Source: an uncultured Oscillospiraceae bacterium (lineage in GTDB: Bacteria; Bacillota_A; Clostridia; Oscillospirales; Oscillospiraceae). Taken from it: a stretch of DNA of 6,553 nt. A program made the position numbers and the translations under genes. Of the stretch, positions 1 through 6,203 are shown one piece after another. Below the pieces are notes generated by a model, which was not told the DNA's origin, did no database searches, and worked only from the letters and a program-made list of their open reading frames with translations. Within the stretch, counting starts at the first letter, position 1, and the number at the start of each line of letters is the position of its first letter. Location: the NCBI GenBank assembly GCA_947631675.1, contig CANRMG010000105.1, positions 1 through 6,553 on the forward strand. The letters are read 5' to 3'.

Positions 1-213
1 AAGAGCTACCAGCAGAAGGCGGGCATCGAAAAGGACATCACGCCCCACACCCTGCGCCACAGCTTCGCCACCCATCTTCTGGAGAACGGCGCGGACCTGC
101 ACTCCATCCAGGAGATGCTGGGCCACGCGGATATAAGCTCCACCCAGATCTACTCCCAGCTGGTGAAAAAGCAGCTGAAGGACGTGTACAACAAGGCCCA
201 TCCCAGAGCCTGA
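1..213 (+). CDS. xerD: Tyrosine recombinase XerD, C-terminal fragment (5' end outside window)
   Basis: The frame is open from the first base and encodes the last 70 residues of a tyrosine recombinase, ending at TGA 211-213. The visible part is the end of the catalytic domain. It holds the HxxR motif (H16 and R19 of the fragment, in [18 protein letters not shown]), the LGHADIS motif with H42, and the nucleophile Y51 in the TQIYS context. The C-terminal end, [11 protein letters not shown], matches my recollection of Firmicutes XerD rather than XerC. XerD acts with XerC at dif sites to resolve chromosome dimers at division. The remaining catalytic residues, including the first Arg and the Lys, lie upstream of the window. 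A phage or ICE integrase is less likely because the fragment follows the housekeeping XerD pattern so closely. The gene is probably intact beyond the edge. Confidence 0.92.
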   Translation, partial: KSYQQKAGIEKDITPHTLRHSFATHLLENGADLHSIQEMLGHADISSTQIYSQLVKKQLKDVYNKAHPRA

Positions 214-224
214 TGAACATACGG

Positions 225-255
225 AAAGCCCGGACCGAGCGGTCCGGGCTTTTTT
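225..255 (+). terminator. Rho-independent terminator of xerD
   Basis: A perfect 10-bp GC-rich stem (AGCCCGGACC, 227-236, pairing with 241-250) encloses the loop GAGC. Two more A-T pairs can form from 225-226. A run of six T follows (250-255). The hairpin begins 11 bases after the xerD stop. On the opposite strand the stem is followed by only three T, so termination of the convergent exonuclease transcript here would be weaker. The last T of the run is also the final base of the exonuclease stop codon. Confidence 0.9.
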
Positions 256-1217
256 CAATTCGTCTTTTTGCCGCCCCTTCTCCTGCGGCGGCGGGGCTTC
301 GCCTGCCGGGCCTGGAAGCTGTCGACCATCTCCTGGTCCGCCTGGTACAGCAGCCGGTTGGCGACCCATGTGCCGTCCTCCTCATGGCGCAGCCGGATGC
401 GGCACAGGTATGCCCCGTGCTCCCCGCACTGGGCCAGGGACATATACCGGTGGTCCCCCTGGCTGACCCAGCCGGTGCGTTCCAGCACCTTGCCGCACAC
501 GGGGCAGACGGCCACAGACTGCTCCGCGGCCTGCCACAGCTCCTCCCGGGAGGGATAGGCGGAGGAGACGGTGTGCTCGATGGGGTCGGGGCCGCTGTGC
601 TCGCCGCCGCCGTGGGTCTTGCGGGTGAGCTGGCCGGCCCGCTCGGCATACCGGGCCAGGCCCTGCATCAGGTCCAGCCGTGAGCAGACGAGGGCGGTAT
701 TGTAGGCGTCGCCCAGGGCGTCGTGGGCCACACGGGTCTGTTCGATGCCGAAGTGCTCCATGGCGGTCTCCAGGGACTTTTGGTTGTGGTCGGTGTCCTC
801 GGTGAGGATGTTGTATACCACCTGCAGGTTCACCCACTGGCCCATCCAGTCGATGTCCAGGTCGTGGATGATGCAGTTCTGCTCCATGATGCCGCTGTCG
901 TCATAGCCCCAGGTCATGAAGGTGCAGTCCGGGCCGCACCAGGCCAGAAACTGCTCCAGCGCCTTCGGGAAGGGAAGGCCGTGGGCCAGCCGGTCGTTGT
1001 CGAAGCCAGTGAGCTTCTTGACTTTATAGTGCATCTTCCGAAACCATACGGGGCTGACGTCGCACTGAAACTCCTCCCCGGGGGTGAGGTCGTCGTTCAG
1101 CTTCACGGCGCCGATCTGGATGATCTCGCCCCGCAGGTGGATAGGCAGGTGGTTGAAGACGGAGGATTTCGCGCTCATGGCCTGGTTCCATTCCAGGTCA
1201 ACGACAATAAATGCCAT
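255..1217 (-). CDS. DEDDh-family 3'-5' exonuclease with C-terminal Cys-rich module and Arg-rich tail
   Basis: The 320-residue product has an N-terminal RNase H-fold exonuclease domain (about residues 1-190). Exo I is VVDLEWN with D7 and E9. Exo II is probably GYDDSG with D106/D107. Exo III is VAHDALGDA with H165 and D170, which makes it the DEDDh type. It resembles KapD/ERI-1-like and DnaQ-like exonucleases, and whether the substrate is RNA or DNA cannot be told from sequence. A second region (about 235-275) has C238-x2-C241, then C264, H267 and C272, a possible zinc-binding module. The tail (307-320) carries six consecutive Arg followed by GGKK, suggesting nucleic-acid contact. The start at 1217 is chosen over an in-frame ATG at 1313: the latter would place a strong promoter (1261-1289) inside the coding region, and family members begin close to the DLE motif. 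AGGAAGGA lies 11 bases upstream. The gene is monocistronic here and diverges from ddl. Confidence 0.85.
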   Translation of the reverse strand: MAFIVVDLEWNQAMSAKSSVFNHLPIHLRGEIIQIGAVKLNDDLTPGEEFQCDVSPVWFRKMHYKVKKLTGFDNDRLAHGLPFPKALEQFLAWCGPDCTFMTWGYDDSGIMEQNCIIHDLDIDWMGQWVNLQVVYNILTEDTDHNQKSLETAMEHFGIEQTRVAHDALGDAYNTALVCSRLDLMQGLARYAERAGQLTRKTHGGGEHSGPDPIEHTVSSAYPSREELWQAAEQSVAVCPVCGKVLERTGWVSQGDHRYMSLAQCGEHGAYLCRIRLRHEEDGTWVANRLLYQADQEMVDSFQARQAKPRRRRRRGGKKTN

Positions 1218-1260
1218 GGTGGTATGTGTCCTTCCTGTACGCCGGACGCGTACTGGAGTT

Positions 1261-1289
1261 ATTTTAACATAACTTTGGAAAATTGACAA
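1261..1289 (-). promoter_or_regulatory. Sigma-A-type promoter of the exonuclease gene
   Basis: On the minus strand, TTGTCA (1289-1284) is followed after exactly 17 bases by TAAAAT (1266-1261). The -10 is preceded by TG plus one base, giving an extended -10. Both boxes differ from consensus by one base. Transcription would start near 1254, leaving a leader of about 37 bases before the ATG at 1217. This position argues for the shorter protein start. Confidence 0.75.
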
Positions 1290-1294
1290 TATAA

Positions 1295-1323
1295 TTGCGC
1301 GCATCTTCCACATATGGTAAAAT
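1295..1323 (+). promoter_or_regulatory. Candidate distal promoter (P1) of ddl-murF
   Basis: TTGCGC (1295-1300) lies 17 bases before TAAAAT (1318-1323). The -10 is extended by TGG (1315-1317). The -35 is weak, with three matches to consensus, but the extended -10 compensates. Transcription would start near 1330, giving a leader of about 107 bases. The -35 box is only five bases from the -35 of the divergent exonuclease promoter. Confidence 0.5.
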
Positions 1324-1341
1324 AGCGCTGTTGGCGCTATT
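1321..1341. repeat. Perfect 8-bp inverted repeat, operator-like
   Basis: AATAGCGC (1321-1328) and GCGCTATT (1334-1341) are perfect inverted copies separated by TGTTG. The centre (1331) falls at about the predicted start point of P1, and the left arm overlaps its -10 box. A transcript from P1 would start inside the dyad, so it fits a protein-binding site better than an RNA hairpin. No known regulator is recognised from the sequence. Confidence 0.5.
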
Positions 1342-1357
1342 ATACCTCAAGATACCG

Positions 1358-1391
1358 GTCGTGCTCCCGGCTAACGCCGGAACCGCACGAC
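1358..1391 (+). other. Imperfect hairpin in the ddl leader
   Basis: GTCGTGC (1358-1364) pairs with GCACGAC (1385-1391). Inside, CCGGC (1367-1371) pairs with GCCGG (1376-1380) around the loop TAAC, with a small asymmetric internal loop between the stems. No T-run follows, so it is not an intrinsic terminator. It would lie in a transcript from P1 and directly precedes the -10 of P2, so it could act as leader structure or as a binding site upstream of P2. Confidence 0.5.
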
Positions 1392-1392
1392 A

Positions 1393-1401
1393 TGGTACAA
1401 T
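1393..1401 (+). promoter_or_regulatory. Candidate proximal extended -10 promoter (P2) of ddl-murF
   Basis: TGGTACAAT (1393-1401) is a near-consensus extended -10. No recognisable -35 lies 15-18 bases upstream, where the leader hairpin arm sits. Transcription would begin near 1408, about 29 bases before the ddl ATG. Without a -35 it would rely on the TGG extension or an activator. Confidence 0.4.
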
Positions 1402-1436
1402 AGTAAGGTGAAAGAACCTATCAGGGGAGGCAGATC

Positions 1437-2471
1437 ATGAAGATAGCGGTGGTATGCGGAGGACTTTCCAACGAGCGGGACGTGTCCCTTTCCAGCGGCA
1501 CCGGCATCGCCCGGGCCCTGCGTGGTCAGGGCCATCAGGTGGCATTGGTGGACCTGTTTCTGGGCCTGCCGGAGGCACCGGCGGACATCGCGGAATCGTT
1601 CACGGCAGAGGACCGGGGCCTGGGCCAGGCGGTGGCGGAGACGGCCCCGGACCTGGAGGCCGTACGGGCCATGCGCCCCGGCCAGGGGCTGGTGGGCCCC
1701 CATGTGCTGGACCTGTGTCGGGCGGCAGACATCGCCTTTCTGGCCCTGCACGGGGAGGAGGGCGAGAACGGAAAGCTCCAGGCATACTTTGACATAAACG
1801 GCGTGCGCTATACCGGCAGCGGCTACCTGGGCAGCGCCATCGCCATGGACAAGGACCTGTCCAAGACCGTGCTCCGGGCGGCGGGCGTGCCTGTGGCGGA
1901 GAGCGTCGTGGTGCAAAAGGGCGGCAGGAAGGCGGACGTGGGCTTTCCCTGCGTGGTGAAGCCCTGTTCCGGCGGCAGCAGCGTGGGCACCACCATCGTG
2001 AACGGCCCGGCGGAGTATGACGCGGCGCTGGACCTGGCCTTTCGGTATGAGGACCGGGTGCTTGTGGAGAAGTTCATCGCCGGCCGGGAGCTGACCGTGG
2101 GCGTGCTGGACGGCAAGGCTATGCCCGTGACGGAGATCATTCCCAAGTCTGGTTTTTACGACTATAAGAACAAGTATCAGCCCGGCATGACCGACGAGCC
2201 CTGTCCCGCGCCCATCACGGCGGGCCAGACGGCGGCCATCCAGGCCCTGGCGGAGCGGGCCTACGAGGCCCTGCGCCTGGAGGCCTACGGCCGGGTGGAC
2301 TTCATTATGGGCCGGGACGGCGTGTTCTACTGCCTGGAGGCCAACACTCTGCCCGGCATGACGCCCACCAGCCTGATCCCCCGGATGGGGGCGGCCATGG
2401 GCATGAGCTACGGCCAGCTCTGCGACAAGCTCATAGAGGCGTCTATGAAAAAGTACAGGAGGGAAGCCTGA
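1437..2471 (+). CDS. ddl: D-alanine--D-alanine ligase
   Basis: This cytosolic ATP-grasp enzyme joins two D-Ala molecules using ATP, supplying the dipeptide for peptidoglycan precursors. The 344-residue product shows the N-terminal CGGLSNERDVSLSSG segment with E13, the LHGEEGENG segment, the ATP-grasp motif VVKPCSGGSSVGT, and the Mg-binding end VDF...LEANTLPGMT with D288, E301 and N303. Y247 in the FYDYKNKY loop corresponds to DdlB Tyr216; Phe here is associated with D-Ala-D-lactate ligases, so D-Ala-D-Ala specificity is predicted, compatible with vancomycin-sensitive precursors. Length is within the family range, between short DdlB and longer DdlA forms. The start has a strong Shine-Dalgarno, AGGGGAGG (1423-1430), six bases before ATG. 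Its TGA overlaps the murF ATG by one base, indicating an operon. No truncation or missing motif is seen. Confidence 0.96.
   Translation: MKIAVVCGGLSNERDVSLSSGTGIARALRGQGHQVALVDLFLGLPEAPADIAESFTAEDRGLGQAVAETAPDLEAVRAMRPGQGLVGPHVLDLCRAADIAFLALHGEEGENGKLQAYFDINGVRYTGSGYLGSAIAMDKDLSKTVLRAAGVPVAESVVVQKGGRKADVGFPCVVKPCSGGSSVGTTIVNGPAEYDAALDLAFRYEDRVLVEKFIAGRELTVGVLDGKAMPVTEIIPKSGFYDYKNKYQPGMTDEPCPAPITAGQTAAIQALAERAYEALRLEAYGRVDFIMGRDGVFYCLEANTLPGMTPTSLIPRMGAAMGMSYGQLCDKLIEASMKKYRREA
2457..2463 (+). promoter_or_regulatory. Ribosome binding site of murF
   Basis: AGGAGGG lies seven bases before the murF ATG at 2471 and within the last codons of ddl. It fixes the start at the one-base stop/start overlap. 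Confidence 0.8.
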
Positions 2472-3817
2472 TGCGCCATCTCACGCCAGCCGTCGTCCGG
2501 GACATTGCGGGCGGCCTTGCCGTCGGTGCTCTCCCGGAGGCGGAGCTCACCGCCGTCACCACCGACAGCCGGACCATAGTACCCGGCTGCCTTTTTGCGG
2601 CCATCCCCGGCGAGCGGGTGGATGGCCACGACTTTATCGGCCAGGCGGCCCAAAAGGGCGCGGCCTGCGCCCTGTGCTCCCGGGCCGTGGAGTCGGACAT
2701 CCCGCAGATCATCGTGCCGGATACCCAGGCGGCTCTGCGGGCCGTGGCGGCTTGGTACCGGCGGCAGTTCCACATCCCCTTCGTGGGCGTCACCGGCTCC
2801 GTGGGCAAGACCACGGCCAAGGAGATGATAGCCTCGGTGCTGTCCGCGAGGTTTGAGACGCTGAAAACGGAGAAGAATTTCAACAACGAGCTGGGCGTGC
2901 CCCTGACGCTGTTCCGACTGGGGGAGGAGCACGAGGCCGCCGTGGTGGAGATGGGCATATCCGGGTTTGGGGAGATGACCCATCTGACCGAGATGGTCCG
3001 GCCCGACATCGGCGTATATACCCTCATCGGTGACGCGCACCTTGAATTTCTCGGGGACCGGGCCGGTGTGCTGCGGGCCAAAGGAGAGATGGTCCTGGGT
3101 ATGCCGGAGACGGGCGTCATTATCGCCAACGGGGACGATGAACTGCTGAAAGGCCACGACTTCGGCCGCCGGACGGTGCTGTTCGGCCTGGGGGAGAACT
3201 GCGCTGTCCGGGCGGTGGATGTAATGCCCGAGGGCACCGGGGCTATGGCCTGCACCATCCTGGCCGGGGACAGACGCATCCCGGTGCGCATCCCTGCCTT
3301 CGGGGACCACATGGTCTACGCTGCCCTGATGGGGGCGGCCGTGGGGCTGGAGCTGGGCCTGACGGACGGGGAGATCGCCGCAGGCGTGGCGGCCTATGAG
3401 ACCGTGGGCAGCCGGGGCCGGCTCCTGGACACGGGCTGCATCACCATCCTGGACGACTGCTACAATGCCAACCCTACCAGCGTGAAGAGCGCTGTGGACA
3501 GCCTTGTACGCCTGCCGGGGCGGCACGTGGCCATCCTGGGCGATATGCGGGAACTGGGGGAGAAGAGCCCTGAACTGCACCGCCAGACAGGCGTCTATGC
3601 CGGACGGGCCTGCGATGCCGTCATCGCCTGCGGCGCGGAGGCGGAGCCCATCGCCGCCGGCGCGGGGGCAGGCATGGTGTGGTATCCTAATCGGGAGGCG
3701 CTCATCCGGGCCCTGCCGGAGCATATAAAGGCGGGGGACGCGGTGCTGGTGAAGGCCAGCCGGGCCATGGGCTTCGAGGCCGTGGTGGATGCGCTCAGGG
3801 AGTTTGGCAAAGCGTAG
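2471..3817 (+). CDS. murF: UDP-N-acetylmuramoyl-tripeptide--D-alanyl-D-alanine ligase
   Basis: MurF adds D-Ala-D-Ala to UDP-MurNAc-tripeptide with ATP, the last cytoplasmic amino-acid ligation in peptidoglycan precursor synthesis, using the product of the gene just upstream. The 448-residue length is normal. Visible elements in order are the N-terminal substrate domain (about 1-100, with TTDSRTIVPGCLFAAIPGE), the P-loop GVTGSVGKTTAKE with K113, TEKNFNNELGVPLT, VEMGISGFGEM, and the GDAHLEFLG segment. LRAKGEM follows, with K204 as the likely carbamylated lysine of Mur ligases. The C-terminal domain has DDCYNANPTS (328-337) and ILGDMRELG. The ATG shares one base with the ddl TGA. AGGAGGG (2457-2463), inside the ddl end, is seven bases upstream, so translation is probably coupled. 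No clear terminator follows, so some readthrough into the nfn operon is possible. Confidence 0.96.
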   Translation: MRHLTPAVVRDIAGGLAVGALPEAELTAVTTDSRTIVPGCLFAAIPGERVDGHDFIGQAAQKGAACALCSRAVESDIPQIIVPDTQAALRAVAAWYRRQFHIPFVGVTGSVGKTTAKEMIASVLSARFETLKTEKNFNNELGVPLTLFRLGEEHEAAVVEMGISGFGEMTHLTEMVRPDIGVYTLIGDAHLEFLGDRAGVLRAKGEMVLGMPETGVIIANGDDELLKGHDFGRRTVLFGLGENCAVRAVDVMPEGTGAMACTILAGDRRIPVRIPAFGDHMVYAALMGAAVGLELGLTDGEIAAGVAAYETVGSRGRLLDTGCITILDDCYNANPTSVKSAVDSLVRLPGRHVAILGDMRELGEKSPELHRQTGVYAGRACDAVIACGAEAEPIAAGAGAGMVWYPNREALIRALPEHIKAGDAVLVKASRAMGFEAVVDALREFGKA

Positions 3818-3848
3818 ACAAAAGCGCCAAAATTGCCGAAAAAAGCAC

Positions 3849-3876
3849 TTCACAAACGGGCGCTCTGTGGTATAAT
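3849..3876 (+). promoter_or_regulatory. Sigma-A-type promoter of nfnAB
   Basis: A consensus TATAAT (3871-3876) is preceded by TGG (3868-3870), giving an extended -10. TTCACA (3849-3854), one mismatch from the -35 consensus, lies 16 bases upstream. Transcription would start near 3883, giving a leader of about 67 bases. This is the strongest + strand promoter in the window and makes nfnAB a separate transcription unit from ddl-murF. Confidence 0.8.
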
Positions 3877-3895
3877 AAATAGCTAAAGGAGCAAA

Positions 3896-3921
3896 AGATC
3901 CCGTCGGGCATAACGGGATCT
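3896..3921 (+). other. Hairpin in the nfnA leader
   Basis: AGATCCCGT (3896-3904) pairs perfectly with ACGGGATCT (3913-3921) over nine bases, with an eight-base loop. It would begin about 13 bases into the mRNA and end 16 bases before the Shine-Dalgarno region. No T-run follows, so it is not a terminator. It may stabilise the 5' end or bind a regulator. I do not recognise a known riboswitch. Confidence 0.55.
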
Positions 3922-3949
3922 GCGCGAAAAAGGAACGAGGGGGAAGAAT

Positions 3950-4804
3950 ATGTTCAAGATCGTGAGCAAGCGGCCCCTGAACGAGGCGGGCACGGTGATC
4001 GAGTTCGTCGTCGAAGCGCCGCTGGTGGCCCGCAAGGCGAAGCCGGGCCAGTTCATCATCTTCCGGCTGAACGAGTACGGCGAGCGGGTCCCGGTGACCA
4101 TCGCCGCGTCGGACGCCCAGAAGGGGACCGTGACCATCATGGTCCAGCCCGTGGGCAAGACCACAAAGATGCTGGCGCTGATGGAGGCGGGGGACAGCCT
4201 TTCGGACTTTGTGGGTCCCCTGGGCCGGCCCACCAACATGGAGGGGCTGGAGAAGGTCTGCGTCATCGGCGGCGGCGTGGGCAATGCCATCGCCTATCCG
4301 GTGGCCAAGGGCATGCACGACCGGGGCATCCAGGTGGACATGATCGCGGGCTTCCGCTCCAAGGACATCGTGATCCTGGAGGAGGAGATGCGCGCAGGGA
4401 CGACGAACCTGTACATAACCACGGACGACGGCTCCTACGGCGAAGCGGGCTTCAACGTGACGAAGCTGAAGGCCTTGCTGGACGCGGGGGAGAAGTATGA
4501 CGAGGTCATGTGCGTGGGCCCCACGAAGATGATGGAGCGGGTCTGCGCCGCCACGAAGGAGTACGGCGTGAAGACCATCGTGTCCATGAACCCCATCATG
4601 CTGGACGGCACGGGGATGTGCGGCGCCTGCCGGCTGACGGTCGGCGGCGAGACGAAGTTCGCCTGCGTGGACGGGCCGGAATTTGACGGCCACCTGGTGG
4701 ACTGGGACGGCATCATCAAGCGCAGCACTTTCTATGCCGAGGAGGAGAAAGAGGCGGCCGAGCACATCTGCCGCATCACGGGAGGTGTGAGAGAGCATGG
4801 CTAA
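3950..4804 (+). CDS. nfnA: NfnA: NADH-binding subunit of the ferredoxin:NADP transhydrogenase (sulfide dehydrogenase/PyrK-like FAD/NAD protein)
   Basis: The 284-residue product is a ferredoxin-NADP reductase-like flavoprotein. The N-terminal beta barrel (about 1-95) has the FAD motif ERVPVT (R46 to T50). The nucleotide-binding domain has VIGGGVGNAIAYPVA (glycines 107-111). A C-terminal [2Fe-2S] segment reads LDGTGMCGACRL followed by ACVDGPEFDGHLVDW. D219, C224, C227 and C239 fit the Asp-plus-three-Cys ligation known for NfnA. With NfnB it is expected to form the cytosolic electron-bifurcating complex coupling NADPH with reduced ferredoxin and NADH; direction depends on metabolism. A GAGGGGG Shine-Dalgarno (3937-3943) lies six bases before the ATG. 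The gene overlaps nfnB by eight bases. A PyrK role is unlikely because the partner is GltD-like and no pyrD is adjacent. Homologues are often annotated as sulfide dehydrogenase subunit. Confidence 0.9.
   Translation: MFKIVSKRPLNEAGTVIEFVVEAPLVARKAKPGQFIIFRLNEYGERVPVTIAASDAQKGTVTIMVQPVGKTTKMLALMEAGDSLSDFVGPLGRPTNMEGLEKVCVIGGGVGNAIAYPVAKGMHDRGIQVDMIAGFRSKDIVILEEEMRAGTTNLYITTDDGSYGEAGFNVTKLKALLDAGEKYDEVMCVGPTKMMERVCAATKEYGVKTIVSMNPIMLDGTGMCGACRLTVGGETKFACVDGPEFDGHLVDWDGIIKRSTFYAEEEKEAAEHICRITGGVREHG
4780..4787 (+). promoter_or_regulatory. Ribosome binding site of nfnB
   Basis: GGGAGGTG, inside the last codons of nfnA, lies nine bases before the ATG at 4797. It supports that start over the ATG codons three and five codons further in. 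Confidence 0.75.
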
Positions 4805-6191
4805 TATGCGAATGGACAAGAACCCTATGCCGGAGCAGGAGCCTCTGGTACGGAACAAGAACTTCGACGAGGTGGCCCTGGGCTACACGGCGGAGATGGC
4901 CATAGACGAGGCGAAGCGGTGCCTGAACTGCAAAGTGCCCAAGTGCATGGAGGGCTGCCCTGTGGCCGTGCACATCCCCGATTTCATCGCGAAGGTGGTG
5001 GAGGGGGACTTTGACGGGGCGTTCCAGGTCATCACCAGGACCAACACCCTGCCGGCCATCTGCGGCCGGGTGTGCCCCCAGGAGAACCAGTGCGAGGGCA
5101 AGTGCGTCCGGGGCATCAAGGGCGAGCCCGTGGGCATCGGCCGTCTGGAGCGGTTCGTGGCGGACTTCCACATGAAAGAGGGCCACAAGGACGGCCCACC
5201 CCAGTTGCCCGAGCCCAACGGCCATAAGGTGGCCGTCATCGGCTCCGGCCCGGCGGGCCTCACCTGCGCCAGCGACCTGGCCCGGAAGGGCTATGACGTG
5301 ACGGTGTACGAGGCGTTCCACAAGCCCGGCGGCGTGCTGGTATACGGCATCCCCGAGTTCCGTCTGCCAAAGGCCATCGTGGCCAAGGAGATAGATAAGC
5401 TTACATACTTCGGCGTGAAGATCGTGACCAACGCGGTGATCGGCCGGGCGGAGAGCATAGACGAGCTGTTTGAGCAGGGCTTTGAGGCCGTGTTCGTGGG
5501 CTCCGGCGCGGGCCTGCCCCAGTTTTTGCACATCCCAGGGGAGAACCTGCTGGGCGTGTTCTCGGCCAACGAGATCCTGACCCGTTCCAACCTGATGAAG
5601 GCGTATCTGCCGGAGTACGACACGCCCATCCGGCTGGGCAAGCGTGTGGCCATCGTGGGCGGCGGCAACGTGGCCATGGACGCGGCCCGGACGGCCAAGC
5701 GGCTGGGCGCGGAGGAGGTATACGTCATCTACCGCCGTTCCATGGAGGAGCTGCCCGCCCGTAAAGAGGAGGTCCACCACGCCGAGGCGGAGGAGATCAT
5801 CTTCAAGCTGCTCAATAACCCCGTGGAGATCGTGGGCGACGAGACGGGCCACGTGACCGGCATCAAGGTCATCAAGATGGAGCTGGGCGAGCCGGACGCC
5901 AGCGGCCGCCGGCGTCCGGTGGAGGTGCCGGGCAGCGAGTACGTCATCGACGTGGACGCTGTCATTATCGCCATCGGCACGAGCCCGAACCCGCTGATCC
6001 TCAGCACCACGCCGGGCCTGGAGGCGACGAAGAAGGGCGGCATCGTGGCGGACGAGGCCACGGGCGCCACATCCCGCGCAGGCGTATTCGCCGGCGGCGA
6101 CGCAGTGACGGGCGCGGCCACGGTCATCAAGGCCATGGGCGCCGGCAAGGTCGCCGCCGCGGGCATCGACCAGTACATCAAGAGCCTGTAA
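4797..6191 (+). CDS. nfnB: NfnB: GltD-like FAD/NADPH and iron-sulfur subunit of the ferredoxin:NADP transhydrogenase
   Basis: The 464-residue product belongs to the glutamate synthase small-chain (GltD/GltA) family. The N-terminal iron-sulfur domain has CLNCKVPKCMEGCP (C42, C45, C50, C54) and ICGRVCPQENQCEGKC (C89, C93, C99, C103). It also has GIGRLERF with E118, which by pattern aligns with the unusual Gln ligand of dihydropyrimidine dehydrogenase and may be the Glu ligand described for Nfn. GSGPAG (149-154) binds the bifurcating FAD. GGGNVAMD (288-295) followed by YRRSMEELPA binds NADPH. AGGDAVTGAATVI near the C-terminus completes the flavin site. Immediate coupling to nfnA, and the lack of a glutamate synthase large subunit here, favour Nfn over glutamate synthase, although such genes are often labelled gltA. 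The transcript ends at the hairpin starting 12 bases after the stop. Confidence 0.92.
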   Translation: MANMRMDKNPMPEQEPLVRNKNFDEVALGYTAEMAIDEAKRCLNCKVPKCMEGCPVAVHIPDFIAKVVEGDFDGAFQVITRTNTLPAICGRVCPQENQCEGKCVRGIKGEPVGIGRLERFVADFHMKEGHKDGPPQLPEPNGHKVAVIGSGPAGLTCASDLARKGYDVTVYEAFHKPGGVLVYGIPEFRLPKAIVAKEIDKLTYFGVKIVTNAVIGRAESIDELFEQGFEAVFVGSGAGLPQFLHIPGENLLGVFSANEILTRSNLMKAYLPEYDTPIRLGKRVAIVGGGNVAMDAARTAKRLGAEEVYVIYRRSMEELPARKEEVHHAEAEEIIFKLLNNPVEIVGDETGHVTGIKVIKMELGEPDASGRRRPVEVPGSEYVIDVDAVIIAIGTSPNPLILSTTPGLEATKKGGIVADEATGATSRAGVFAGGDAVTGAATVIKAMGAGKVAAAGIDQYIKSL

Positions 6192-6203
6192 AAACCATAT
6201 GAT

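Noticed and set aside
1..213. Recombinase fragment as evidence of a mobile element or integration site
   Set aside because: The C-terminal end matches housekeeping XerD, it is cut only by the window edge, and no attachment repeats or other mobile genes are visible.
723..1286. Plus-strand open frame of 187 codons antisense to the exonuclease
   Set aside because: It mirrors the exonuclease coding sequence, whose DEDDh motifs are clear, and it would run through the divergent promoter region. It is a codon-bias shadow.
1283..1288. Perfect TTGACA on the + strand as a -35 for ddl
   Set aside because: No -10 box lies 15-19 bases downstream; the nearest good one is 29 bases away. The match is the reverse-complement overlap of the minus-strand -35 TTGTCA.
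1218..1313. N-terminal extension of the exonuclease to the upstream ATG at 1313
   Set aside because: The extension would contain a near-consensus promoter for the gene, is AT-rich unlike the coding region, and adds 32 residues before the first exonuclease motif. ATG 1217 has an AGGAAGGA site upstream.
3849..3855. TTCACAA as a Rex redox-repressor site at the nfn promoter
   Set aside because: Only one half-site is present. No inverted TTGTGAA/TTGTTAA half lies at the right spacing upstream, and the bases are explained as the -35 box.
3823..3864. AGCGCC and GGCGCT inverted repeat after murF as a terminator
   Set aside because: The stem is only six bases with a loop of about 30 bases, no T-run follows, and the right arm runs into the nfn promoter.
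2408..4858. Very long open frame (816 codons) on the minus strand across murF and most of nfnA
   Set aside because: It lies antisense to two genes with clear family motifs. Its translation is dominated by His, Arg, Gly, Ala and Pro with no recognisable domain, as expected for antisense frames of GC-rich genes with strong codon bias. Absence of homologues in a protein search would confirm; conserved homologues would overturn this.
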